A DNA stretch of 64,000 bases from Edaphocola flava (GTDB lineage: Bacteria; Bacteroidota; Bacteroidia; Chitinophagales; Chitinophagaceae): positions 1,302,001-1,366,000 of the forward strand of contig NZ_SAIQ01000001.1 of assembly GCF_004118155.1 (NCBI RefSeq), in the 5' to 3' direction. The notes under the pieces are model-generated. The model did no database searches, was not told where the DNA came from, and was given only the letters and a program-made list of their open reading frames with translations. Shown here piece after piece: positions 27,593-35,479 of this stretch. Position 1 is the stretch's first letter. Each line of letters starts with the position of its first letter. A program made the translations under genes and the position numbers.

Positions 27593-27622
27593 AAGGGCCG
27601 CAATGCAATATTTGCGGTCCTT
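27593..27622 (+). terminator. Terminator after the receptor-lipoprotein operon
   Basis: An 11-bp stem (27593-27603 with 27612-27622, one G-T pair) with an 8-nt loop followed by TATTTTTTG. It closes the 24178-27566 gene group. Confidence 0.88.
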
Positions 27623-27680
27623 ATTTTTTGAATAGCCTGTTAATTTCATATAATAAATTCATTCTTAGCATGCTAAACTC

Positions 27681-27688
27681 TATTTTTG
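27681..27688 (+). promoter_or_regulatory. Candidate -7 element for the barrel protein gene at 27710
   Basis: TATTTTTG matches TAnnTTTG, 21 bp before the chosen ATG at 27710. No matching -33 TTG at the usual distance. Confidence 0.4.
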
Positions 27689-27709
27689 CCAGTAAATAAT
27701 ATCTGTTTT

Positions 27710-28531
27710 ATGAGAAAAATTGCATTTCTACTTACATCCCTTATTGCAGCAGCACCTGCCATACATGCACAGGAGGCCCCTTACCAGAGCTCCGGAGACT
27801 ATGGTATCGATACCAAAAAGGTGCGCTTTGGTGCATATGTTGCCCCTACCATGGCATGGATGCGCGCAACATCAAAATCTGACGATAATAAAAACTACAA
27901 TATTGCTAATGATGGCTCCAAGGTTGGTTTTACCTATGGCCTGATGGCAGAATACTACTTTGAAGATAACTATGCAATCGTAACCGGTCTGCAGATGACA
28001 AATGGTGGTGGTAAAATGTCTATGCAGCGTGTAAGCTCTGTTGCAGAAGCCAATACTATTCAGAAAGCCTCATTCCAGTACAATATGGCCTACATGGAGA
28101 TTCCGGTGGGTATTAAGCTGAGAACCGATCCGGTGGGTAATATGCGTTTCTTCGGACAGGTAGGGCTGACATTGGGTATAAACGTAGCCAAAAAAGCATC
28201 TTACGACCTGGATTATTACGATTCAGACACTAAAATACAGGCTATTTCTAAAGAGAAAGATAAGCTGACCTCTTCTGCTACCTTCAGTACAGCAGTTGCT
28301 CCAGCAATGCTGTCTATGAATATCGGTATCGGTGCCGAAATTCCGTTTACCAATAAAGTAGCAGGTTATGTAGGACTCTTTTTCAACAACGGTTTCCTGC
28401 CGGACGCAACCAGTCCGCAGAATTATGAACTGTATGATAATGCGAACAATAAGATTAACGTAAACAGTACCTTTAAAGACGGTAACGTACGATTCAACAA
28501 TTTCGCTTTACGTTTAGGCGTTTTCTTCTAA
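27710..28531 (+). CDS. Outer membrane beta-barrel protein (PorT-like fold)
   Basis: 273 aa. The ATG at 27710 gives a standard signal peptide ending IHAQ; an earlier in-frame TTG at 27686 overlaps the putative -7 element. The mature protein alternates hydrophobic and polar residues in short strands with Gly-rich turns (GLQMTNGGGKMS, GLTLGINVAKK) and ends ALRLGVFF, the pattern of 8-10-strand barrels of the outer membrane protein beta-barrel group in Bacteroidota. Stand-alone gene between two terminators. Ligand unknown. Confidence 0.85.
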   Translation: MRKIAFLLTSLIAAAPAIHAQEAPYQSSGDYGIDTKKVRFGAYVAPTMAWMRATSKSDDNKNYNIANDGSKVGFTYGLMAEYYFEDNYAIVTGLQMTNGGGKMSMQRVSSVAEANTIQKASFQYNMAYMEIPVGIKLRTDPVGNMRFFGQVGLTLGINVAKKASYDLDYYDSDTKIQAISKEKDKLTSSATFSTAVAPAMLSMNIGIGAEIPFTNKVAGYVGLFFNNGFLPDATSPQNYELYDNANNKINVNSTFKDGNVRFNNFALRLGVFF

Positions 28532-28555
28532 ACAAAACAGACCATAAAAAATTAT

Positions 28556-28588
28556 AAAGGGAGCAGATACGAAAGATCTGCTCCCTTT
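28556..28588 (+). terminator. Terminator after the barrel protein gene
   Basis: A 13-bp perfect stem (28556-28568 with 28576-28588, core GGGAGCAGAT) with a 7-nt loop followed by a T-rich stretch. Confidence 0.9.
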
Positions 28589-28654
28589 TCGTTTTAGTTA
28601 TTAAGAAATATCTGATATATTCTATACCTTACCGGTAATTAATCACACTGTTTT

Positions 28655-29539
28655 ATGAAAAAGGGGCTTATTTATATCTGTATAATGATGCTGTTGCAGC
28701 ATACAAGCGTCTGGGCTAAAGAGCAGCGCATGGAAAAAATACTGCTTAGTACTGCACTGAAAGAGCAAAAGATAACCCTGAAAGGTATCAGTACTACTGA
28801 ACCTTATAATGGCAAGGGCCTGCGCATTACCATTGAGAATATTACCCGGGAGAACCTCCTGCTGGTGATAGATTCCGCTATTATTATGCGACCCGAAAAT
28901 GCAGAAAACCAGAACCTGATTATCGGGGGTACGGAACTGCTGGCCATAAATGCCGGCAAACCCCGCATCCTGGAGTTACAGACCTATTGCGGAGAAAGCG
29001 ATGATCAGGCACCGGTGGCCGGTCATCCCTACCACTTCGAAAGTACAGGCAGCAGCAACATGGGTAAAGTACTGGCATTTGTAAAGGCCAATGCGGTGAG
29101 TAATGATATGGCCCAGCATGCTGTTTGGGTATTGACCAATAAGCACAGCCTGAGCGATGTCTATGATTACAATAATCCTGAATTATCACGTAAGCTGGTA
29201 GCGTATATGGGACAGCTGCTTGGCCTCGATGCACCGCAGTACTTTACCGTAAAAGAGATTAACGCCATTCAGGGAGCCGCAGTGCGGCCTGATAAAACAT
29301 TGAAATTGGTAGCCAATCTCCAATGGACCTTAAGTGCGCCGGAAAAATTATCGTTGAGTATCTACAATGACAAAAACGAACGTGTCGCCTCTTATTTTAC
29401 CGGAAAGGATTTTGTCAAAGGTCGCTACGACCTGAATGCTTCTTTTGAAACGATCGATTATCCTTCAGGAGATTATACCATACGCCTGCAGACGAATACG
29501 CAAGAAGTATTGAAGGAGATTAAAGTGCGATTAGAATAG
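28655..29539 (+). CDS. Secreted protein of unknown function
   Basis: 294 aa with a signal peptide (about 1-21, ending VWAK). I do not recognise the family. Residues about 30-110 look beta-rich and include one Cys in LQTYCGESDDQAP. The middle (about 130-195) is helical, with VWVLTNKHSLSDVY followed by a charged stretch. The last 90 residues resemble an Ig-like/FlgD-type or sorting-domain-like sandwich (LSLSIYNDKNERVASYF, PSGDYTIRLQT) but lack the KxxxYPNP start of a true T9SS signal. Monocistronic by spacing. Confidence 0.75.
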   Translation: MKKGLIYICIMMLLQHTSVWAKEQRMEKILLSTALKEQKITLKGISTTEPYNGKGLRITIENITRENLLLVIDSAIIMRPENAENQNLIIGGTELLAINAGKPRILELQTYCGESDDQAPVAGHPYHFESTGSSNMGKVLAFVKANAVSNDMAQHAVWVLTNKHSLSDVYDYNNPELSRKLVAYMGQLLGLDAPQYFTVKEINAIQGAAVRPDKTLKLVANLQWTLSAPEKLSLSIYNDKNERVASYFTGKDFVKGRYDLNASFETIDYPSGDYTIRLQTNTQEVLKEIKVRLE

Positions 29540-29609
29540 ATTATAAATGGTTGATTGTCAAAATATAATGACAATGCTCGCATGAGGTACGATTGGCTGG
29601 TTCATTGAT

Positions 29610-29617
29610 TAATTTTG
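29610..29617 (+). promoter_or_regulatory. Candidate -7 element for the DUF4198 gene
   Basis: TAATTTTG matches TAnnTTTG, 28 bp before the ATG at 29645. A TTG lies 14 bp upstream, shorter than the usual 19-21 bp spacing. Confidence 0.4.
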
Positions 29618-29644
29618 CAGCTCACCAATTTAAAAATTATAACA

Positions 29645-30340
29645 ATGAACTTCAGATCTTTAGCCATTACGTTGCTTTTAGTGATCACGCAACTCTTTGC
29701 TCATGCACATACCATCTGGATAGAAGCATCTAATAAAGGACAGATAGGGAAAGAACAGCAGGTTAAAATATTCTTTGGTGAGTACAGCGATGGAAAACCT
29801 ACTAAAACAGCAAAATGGTTTTCAGACCTGAAAGACTATAAACTGATGATGACCGCCCCGGATGGCAAAGTTACGGAGCTGAACAAAAATCAGGACTCTG
29901 CATTCTATTTTGCAAACTTCACACCGGATCAGGAAGGTGTATATACTTTCTGGCTGGATCATGAGGTGAAAGATGTATTTAAAGACATGAAAATCACCTA
30001 TACTGCCGGTACCTATGTTTCGGTGAAAGGCAAGCAGCAGACCATTGTTGGAAAAGGCCGCTACCAGGTGATGTTGCCCAATGCTCAGAAAGGTAATGCC
30101 CTTATCGTTTTGAAAGATGGAAAGCCACATGCAGGAGCAACCGTAAACCTGGAGCAGGTGGGTAATAAAGACGGTATACAGGTACAAACCGATAAGGACG
30201 GTAAGCTGGTATTGCCTAAAGGACTGAAAGGAAACTACCTGCTGGAGCTGTCTACACCTACCAAAGTGGATAATGGTATGCATAACGGTAAAGAGTACAA
30301 AACGCATTACCTGAATTATACTTATTTATTGGAACTGTAG
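29645..30340 (+). CDS. DUF4198-family periplasmic protein
   Basis: 231 aa. The ATG at 29645 gives a signal peptide ending FAHA; the in-frame TTG at 29615 would add ten residues before it. The mature N-terminus HTIWIE, the Gly-x-Tyr-Val-like turn YTAGTYVSVKG and the carboxypeptidase-like C-terminal half (HAGATVNLEQ, TDKDGKLVLPKGLKGNYLLEL) fit the DUF4198 family. Some members accompany nickel/cobalt or TonB-dependent metal uptake. It lies 2 kb from the receptor-lipoprotein group, but not in the same operon. A metal link is inference. Confidence 0.85.
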   Translation: MNFRSLAITLLLVITQLFAHAHTIWIEASNKGQIGKEQQVKIFFGEYSDGKPTKTAKWFSDLKDYKLMMTAPDGKVTELNKNQDSAFYFANFTPDQEGVYTFWLDHEVKDVFKDMKITYTAGTYVSVKGKQQTIVGKGRYQVMLPNAQKGNALIVLKDGKPHAGATVNLEQVGNKDGIQVQTDKDGKLVLPKGLKGNYLLELSTPTKVDNGMHNGKEYKTHYLNYTYLLEL

Positions 30341-30390
30341 GGTAGAAAAATGCCGTTAAAAACCTTTATTTTTACGCAAATTTTATCTTA

Positions 30391-31716
30391 ATGAAAGTTA
30401 TCGTAGTCGGAACCGGATACGTAGGATTGGTGACTGGAGCCTGTTTGGCAGATGTGGGGGTAGAAGTGTGCTGCATTGATATAGATGTGCAAAAAACAGA
30501 AAATCTTAAGAAAGGCATATTGCCTATATATGAACCGGGGCTGGATGTTATTGTAAAAAATAATTTCGAGAGAGGAAGGCTAACCTTCAGTACAGACCTG
30601 TCTGCACATATCAAAGGTGCTGATGCGATCTTTATCTGTGTAGGAACCCCTCCGGGAGAGGATGGCAGTGCCGACATGAAATATGTATTGCAGGTAGCCT
30701 CAGACATCGGCAGCAGTATCGAAGATTATGTACTGGTAATTACCAAGAGTACCGTACCGGTTGGTTCTTCGCATAAAGTACGCAAAGCCATTTCGGACCA
30801 GCTTCAGGCAAGAGGTGCTCAGATCGATTTCGATGTAGCGTCCAATCCTGAATTTCTTAAAGAGGGCGCAGCGATAAAGGACTTTATGAGCCCCGATCGT
30901 ATTGTGGTAGGTATAGACAGTGATCGTGCCAAAGAAGTGATCGATACGATCTACAAACCGTTCCTGTTAAACGGTTACCGTATCCTGTATATGGATATTC
31001 CATCTGCAGAGATGACCAAGTATGCTGCTAATGCTATGCTGGCCACCCGCATTTCTTTTATGAATGATGTGGCCAATCTCTGTGAGCTGGTGGGTGCCAA
31101 TATTAATCATGTACGTAACGGAATCGGTACTGATCCGCGCATTGGCAAGAAGTTTCTGTATGCCGGTGTAGGTTATGGAGGTTCCTGTTTTCCGAAAGAT
31201 GTAAAGGCATTGATCCAGATTGGACTGGAACATAATAAACCCATGCGTTTACTGGAATCGGTAGAAGCCATTAATGAAGACCAGAAAACGGTATTGTTTG
31301 AAAAAATATCCCGCTATTTTGATCATCAGCTGGCCGGAAGGACAATTGCCGTTTGGGGTTTAGCCTTCAAGCCGAATACTGATGATATGCGTGAAGCACC
31401 ATCGCTGGTACTGATCGAAGCATTGACCCGGGCCGGAGCCAGGGTAAGGGCATTTGATCCGGTAGCTGTTGCAGAAGCCAAACATTTATTGGGAGACAAT
31501 GATAAGGTACATTTCTGTGATGATGTGTATGAAACAGTTGAGGAGGCAGATGCTATAGCGCTCGTTACAGAATGGAACGAATTCCGACTGCCTAACTGGG
31601 ACAAAATCAAAGAAACCCTGAAGACTGCAGTAATCTTCGACGGTCGTAATATCTATGATGATGTGCAGCTGGCTAAGGATGGATTCACCTATTTCGGAAT
31701 CGGTAACAGGGGCTAG
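30391..31716 (+). CDS. ugd: UDP-glucose 6-dehydrogenase
   Basis: 441 aa NAD-dependent enzyme that oxidises UDP-glucose to UDP-glucuronate for surface polysaccharides. The NAD-binding loop GTGYVGLVTG spans residues 7-16, the thioacyl-forming Cys266 is in GYGGSCFPKD, and WGLAFKPNTDDMREAPS marks the C-terminal domain. UDP-N-acetyl-mannosamine dehydrogenases share the fold, but FPKD and the overall length fit Ugd best. No polysaccharide cluster is visible around it. Confidence 0.95.
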   Translation: MKVIVVGTGYVGLVTGACLADVGVEVCCIDIDVQKTENLKKGILPIYEPGLDVIVKNNFERGRLTFSTDLSAHIKGADAIFICVGTPPGEDGSADMKYVLQVASDIGSSIEDYVLVITKSTVPVGSSHKVRKAISDQLQARGAQIDFDVASNPEFLKEGAAIKDFMSPDRIVVGIDSDRAKEVIDTIYKPFLLNGYRILYMDIPSAEMTKYAANAMLATRISFMNDVANLCELVGANINHVRNGIGTDPRIGKKFLYAGVGYGGSCFPKDVKALIQIGLEHNKPMRLLESVEAINEDQKTVLFEKISRYFDHQLAGRTIAVWGLAFKPNTDDMREAPSLVLIEALTRAGARVRAFDPVAVAEAKHLLGDNDKVHFCDDVYETVEEADAIALVTEWNEFRLPNWDKIKETLKTAVIFDGRNIYDDVQLAKDGFTYFGIGNRG

Positions 31717-31717
31717 C

Positions 31718-31749
31718 TTTGGGTGTTTAAGCATATTTACGTAAATTTG
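31718..31749 (+). promoter_or_regulatory. Bacteroidota-type promoter of adk
   Basis: TTTG at 31718-31721, a 20-bp spacer and TAAATTTG at 31742-31749 match the housekeeping-sigma consensus of this phylum (TTTG-N19/21-TAnnTTTG) exactly. The -33 element starts 2 bp after the ugd stop codon, so adk is transcribed independently. Confidence 0.8.
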
Positions 31750-31777
31750 TCACCGCATCGTTAAAAACAGTACATAT

Positions 31778-32362
31778 ATGTTCAATCTTATTCTCTTTGG
31801 TCCTCCCGGAAGCGGAAAAGGCACACAATCTACCAATCTGATCCAAACGTACGGTTTGCAGCACCTGTCTACCGGCGATCTGCTGAGAGACGAAATCAGC
31901 CGTGAAACAAACCTGGGTTTAGAGGCAAAGAAATTTATGGATGCAGGGCAGCTCGTTCCGGATGCAGTAGTGATCGGCATGATCGGTTCCAAACTGGACG
32001 AACACCCTAATACAAGAGGTTTCATTTTTGACGGATTCCCGCGTACAACTGCACAGGCAGAAGCATTAGATAACCTGCTGGCTCTGAAAAAGACAAATAT
32101 CTCTGTATTATTGTCTCTGGAAGTACCTGAGGAAGAACTGAAGCAACGCCTGGTACTGAGAGGCGAGGTATCTGGCCGCAGCGACGATAATGAAGAAGTA
32201 ATTCAGAAACGTATTGCAGAATATAAAGCCAAAACAGAACCGGTAGCGAACTACTATGAGACTCAGGGTAAACTGGAGCGTATCAAAGGTGTGGGTACTA
32301 TCGAAGAGATCTTCGGTCTGTTACGCAACCAGGTAGAAAAGTTCATTTTACCGCAAGAATAA
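31778..32362 (+). CDS. adk: Adenylate kinase
   Basis: 194 aa P-loop kinase that interconverts ATP + AMP and 2 ADP. The P-loop GPPGSGKGTQ is at residues 7-16, the AMP-binding region STGDLLRDE follows, and FIFDGFPRTTAQAEALD precedes a short LID (RGEVSGRSDDNEEVIQKR). The short LID without zinc Cys is the form usual in Bacteroidota. It has its own promoter and its own terminator before obgE. Confidence 0.97.
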   Translation: MFNLILFGPPGSGKGTQSTNLIQTYGLQHLSTGDLLRDEISRETNLGLEAKKFMDAGQLVPDAVVIGMIGSKLDEHPNTRGFIFDGFPRTTAQAEALDNLLALKKTNISVLLSLEVPEEELKQRLVLRGEVSGRSDDNEEVIQKRIAEYKAKTEPVANYYETQGKLERIKGVGTIEEIFGLLRNQVEKFILPQE

Positions 32363-32425
32363 AGCAAGAATTACGGTAATATAACCGGGAATTAAAAATA
32401 ATATAGCATCTTTGCAAAAAGAACT

Positions 32426-32458
32426 CAATAAAGCCTTCTGAGAAAGAAGGCTTTATTG
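32426..32458 (+). terminator. Terminator after adk
   Basis: A perfect 14-bp stem (32426-32439 with 32445-32458, core AAAGCCTTCT) with a 5-nt loop. The stem ends only 16 bp before the obgE start, so the hairpin is also in the obgE leader if any transcript reads through. Confidence 0.85.
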
Positions 32459-32474
32459 TTGAAATTGGGTGATT

Positions 32475-33470
32475 ATGGAAAAAGCGAATTTTGTTGATTA
32501 CATCCGGATCTTTTGCCGTTCCGGAAAGGGAGGCGCCGGTAGTATGCACTTTATGCGTACTAAATTTAATGCGAAAGCCGGTCCTGACGGAGGTGACGGC
32601 GGTCGTGGTGCGCACATTATTCTGAGAGGGAACAGCCAGCTCTGGACATTGCTGCACCTGCGTTATTATAAAAATGTACTGGCAGAGAACGGTGAGAATG
32701 GTAGTGGTAATAACAGTAGCGGAAGACAAGGTAAAGACATTATCATAGAAGTGCCTTTAGGTACCATTGCAAAAGATGCAGAGACTGGTGAGATAGAAGC
32801 CGAGATACTGGAGCATGGTCAGGAAGTGATCTGGGTAAGAGGTGGTCGTGGAGGCCTGGGTAACTCTAACTTTAAGTCTGCAACCAACCAGACGCCGGAG
32901 TATGCACAACCGGGTGAGATGGGTGTAGAAGGATATAAATACCTTGAGTTGAAAGTACTGGCAGATGTAGGTCTGGTAGGGTTTCCCAATGCAGGGAAGT
33001 CTACTTTATTGTCGACAATCTCGGAAGCAAAACCTAAGGTAGCGAACTATGCCTTTACTACACTGACACCTAACCTGGGTATCGTTCCGTACAGAGATCA
33101 CTTATCTTTCTGTATGGCCGATCTGCCGGGAATTATTGAAGGTGCTGCAGAAGGTAAAGGTCTGGGTCATCGATTCCTGCGCCATATCGAGCGCAACTCC
33201 GTATTATTGTTCCTGATACCGGCGGATAGTGACAATCATCGTAAAGAATTTGAAATCCTGTATAACGAACTGGAAAAATATAATCCGGAACTGTTGCACA
33301 AGAAGATGATCATCGCCATCAGTAAAAGCGATATGCTGGATGATGAACTGAAAAAAGAGATTGCTAAAGAGCTGCCGGAGCATATACCGCACTTATTCTT
33401 CTCTTCTGTAACCCAGCAAGGGGTAATGCAGTTAAAAGATGTGTTGTGGCAGGCCTTAAATGAAGCATAA
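32475..33470 (+). CDS. obgE: GTPase ObgE/CgtA
   Basis: 331 aa Obg-family GTPase linked to 50S ribosome assembly and stress signalling. The N-terminal glycine-rich Obg fold ([21 protein letters not shown]) spans about 1-160. The G domain has G1 [10 protein letters not shown]3 DLPGII and G4 SKSD. It lacks the C-terminal OCT domain found in some Gram-positive homologues. The ATG at 32475 is preferred over an in-frame GTG two codons upstream because it matches the usual start of the family. Confidence 0.96.
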   Translation: MEKANFVDYIRIFCRSGKGGAGSMHFMRTKFNAKAGPDGGDGGRGAHIILRGNSQLWTLLHLRYYKNVLAENGENGSGNNSSGRQGKDIIIEVPLGTIAKDAETGEIEAEILEHGQEVIWVRGGRGGLGNSNFKSATNQTPEYAQPGEMGVEGYKYLELKVLADVGLVGFPNAGKSTLLSTISEAKPKVANYAFTTLTPNLGIVPYRDHLSFCMADLPGIIEGAAEGKGLGHRFLRHIERNSVLLFLIPADSDNHRKEFEILYNELEKYNPELLHKKMIIAISKSDMLDDELKKEIAKELPEHIPHLFFSSVTQQGVMQLKDVLWQALNEA

Positions 33471-33483
33471 TAGTATAATCAAT

Positions 33484-33524
33484 AATTAAAAATAGCGTAC
33501 CAGCATGGTACGCTATTTTTAATT
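33484..33524. terminator. Bidirectional terminator between obgE and the lipocalin gene
   Basis: A 19-bp perfect stem (33484-33502 with 33506-33524) around a GCA loop with core TAGCGTACCA. The right arm includes the lipocalin stop codon (33519-33521), so this gene is terminated at its own last codon. The same GCGTACCA core recurs at 43575-43604. Confidence 0.9.
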
Positions 33525-34061
33525 ATGCTCTACCCAGATCAGGTCTTCGGTCATATAACCAATGCTTCTGGCCAGCTTAAGATATTGCTGTTTGATATTT
33601 TCAGGTATGGAAGGGGTGCGGGATAAGATCCAGAGATAATCCAGGTTCTCACCTGCAACCAGTGCATATTGATAGTCCTTGTCTAAGGCTATTACATTAT
33701 AACCCGAATAGAAAGGGCCGAAGAATGATACTTTCAATGCTGCCGTTGTATCATCTTCACGGAACTTTGCTTTGCCGGTCGAGGACTTGAACTTGCCTGC
33801 AGTTGTATCATACCCGCGATTAAATACCCTTATTTTTCCATCATCACGAAGGCTGTACTCTGCAGTGACATTGTTCATGTTTTTTTCGAAACGGTAGTCA
33901 AAGCGGGCTATCTCATACCATTTACCCAGGTACTTTTCTTTATTGAAGTTAGTAATCGGTTGGGCTTTTGCAGGTTTTTGAGCCTTTACATTATTATAGA
34001 GCAGTAAGCCACCGACTACAGCCCCCAGGCCACCAATAAGCCAGATTTTGCGATTATTCAT
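33519..34061 (-). CDS. Lipocalin family protein (Blc/apolipoprotein D-like)
   Basis: 180 aa. An N-terminal TM anchor or uncleaved signal (about 6-25) precedes a bacterial lipocalin domain with the GxW motif in KYLGKWYEIARFDYRFE and later YNVIALDKDYQYALVAGE and LWILSRTP. Bacterial lipocalins of this type bind fatty acids or lysophospholipids in the envelope. E. coli Blc is an outer-membrane lipoprotein; there is no lipobox Cys here, so this one is probably held in the inner membrane or exported. Confidence 0.92.
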   Translation of the reverse strand: MNNRKIWLIGGLGAVVGGLLLYNNVKAQKPAKAQPITNFNKEKYLGKWYEIARFDYRFEKNMNNVTAEYSLRDDGKIRVFNRGYDTTAGKFKSSTGKAKFREDDTTAALKVSFFGPFYSGYNVIALDKDYQYALVAGENLDYLWILSRTPSIPENIKQQYLKLARSIGYMTEDLIWVEHN

Positions 34062-34124
34062 AACATTGGTTTTGGTCTTTTACGAAAGTAGACCATATTC
34101 TTAAATAACATGTTATAGGAAATC

Positions 34125-34382
34125 TTAAAATTTATGCTCTTCTTGTTCTGAGTCTTTTACGCCGGATAGAAAATTTATAGTTCCTGTTTTCCATTTTGAA
34201 GAGGCCCAGCGTATACCAAAATACAGACCCAGTAAGCCAGATAATGTTGCCGCAAAGAGGTTAAAACCCGCTGGTAGCTTGTAATAACAAATGGCCGCAG
34301 CAATTGCGCCCATAAGTATGGGAGATAGAGCAATACGGAGCCAGCCTATAACCTCAATGCACCATTCTGTAATACGGATCAT
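34125..34382 (-). CDS. Small two-TM membrane protein
   Basis: 85 aa from the ATG at 34382, chosen because an in-frame upstream start (34442) runs into the T9SS gene terminator and adds an implausible Tyr/Cys-rich leader. It has two hydrophobic segments (about 17-32 and 38-55), a WASSKWK stretch and an acidic Glu-rich tail ending EEHKF. No family recognised. It lies 63 bp upstream of the lipocalin gene in the same direction, so the two may be cotranscribed. Confidence 0.6.
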   Translation of the reverse strand: MIRITEWCIEVIGWLRIALSPILMGAIAAAICYYKLPAGFNLFAATLSGLLGLYFGIRWASSKWKTGTINFLSGVKDSEQEEHKF

Positions 34383-34428
34383 AATTGTTTCGATGTAGCA
34401 GTAAAGACATAAATCTATATAAAAATAA

Positions 34429-34456
34429 AAAAGGATCGTCAATTGACGATCCTTTT
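34429..34456 (-). terminator. Terminator after the T9SS cargo gene
   Basis: A perfect 28-bp palindrome centred on AATT with arms of AAAAGGATCGTCAA. On the minus strand it is followed by a T-rich tract. It lies 22 bp past the stop of the 34479-35288 gene. Confidence 0.88.
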
Positions 34457-34478
34457 AATGAGGTATTAACTGTTAAGC

Positions 34479-35288
34479 TTATTTAGCGATGTTGAATTTG
34501 CTAACTGCTTTTGCGTTGTCAGTGATCAGTTCGATAGTGTACATACCGTTGTTCAGGCTGCTCACATCTACTTTTAAAGATTGTTTACCTGCAGCTTGCT
34601 TACCGAAAGATTGAGTGTAAACTTGACGGCCAGTAACATCTAATACTCTTACAGATGCTTCAGTAGCAGCTTTGAAAGTATAGTCGAAGTTTACTTCGTT
34701 TACAGCAGGGTTAGGATATACGCTGATAACTTCTTTTGCCAATTGAGTTTCTTTGATTGAGTTTGGATTACCAAAAGTGATAGTGTAACCGATTACGTTG
34801 TTGCTACCAGTAGTGAATTCACCAGTAGTGTTATCGATACCATCATCATTGAATAAACCATTTTGATCAAATCCGTAGATGCTTACTACAACTGTATCTA
34901 AAGAGTTAGTATTCCATTTTACAATAACTTGCTCAGTAGAAGTGCTACCTGCAGCGCTACCTTGGATAACTGGGTAGATTAAAGTATCAGATGCGCCAGA
35001 AGCCAGAGTCAGATGCTCTTCAGCACTTAAAGTGTAGCTGTTACCAGTAGATGCGCCTGTGAAACATCCGTTCAGACCTACAACGATAGTGTCAGTTGGA
35101 ACGATTGCATTAGGACCATTGTTAGTAACGATAGCAGCAATGTAGAAGGTATCACCTGCATTCAGATTTGCATAAGTAGCAGCTGGTTGAGGGAAATAAG
35201 GATTAATTTCCAGGTCTGCATTTTTTTGTGCGTTTGCGCCTGTAACGAATGCACCTAATAATGCAAGGCTTGTAAAGATTTTTTTCAT
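34479..35288 (-). CDS. T9SS type A sorting domain-containing protein
   Basis: 269 aa. Signal peptide ending ANAQ, an N-terminal beta-sandwich rich in Asn, Thr and Gly (CARDB-like, with one internal Cys), and a C-terminal type A sorting domain of about 75 residues that starts ISVYPNPAVNE and ends SKFNIAK. The domain sends the protein through the type IX secretion system to the cell surface. The mature part has no enzyme motif, so it is probably structural or adhesive. It has its own strong promoter and terminator. Confidence 0.93.
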   Translation of the reverse strand: MKKIFTSLALLGAFVTGANAQKNADLEINPYFPQPAATYANLNAGDTFYIAAIVTNNGPNAIVPTDTIVVGLNGCFTGASTGNSYTLSAEEHLTLASGASDTLIYPVIQGSAAGSTSTEQVIVKWNTNSLDTVVVSIYGFDQNGLFNDDGIDNTTGEFTTGSNNVIGYTITFGNPNSIKETQLAKEVISVYPNPAVNEVNFDYTFKAATEASVRVLDVTGRQVYTQSFGKQAAGKQSLKVDVSSLNNGMYTIELITDNAKAVSKFNIAK

Positions 35289-35320
35289 GCTTTTTCTGTT
35301 TAAATAATTTTTTTGAGCCC

Positions 35321-35351
35321 CAAATATAGAAGCTTTTTCTGGAGTGGCAAA
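35321..35351 (-). promoter_or_regulatory. Bacteroidota-type promoter of the T9SS cargo gene
   Basis: On the minus strand TTTG (35351-35348), 19 bp, then TATATTTG (35328-35321) match the phylum consensus at both boxes and in spacing. The -7 box ends 32 bp before the ATG at 35288. Confidence 0.8.
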
Positions 35352-35479
35352 GGCTTTTATATACCGTGATTGTTAAAGTGCAATGAATAGTATGTTTTAT
35401 TTATTTAAACAATTCTGCATCTGTGCGACAAGATTATTATCAGGGAAGCCGTAACTTTATGGCCTAAAAAAATCGAATA

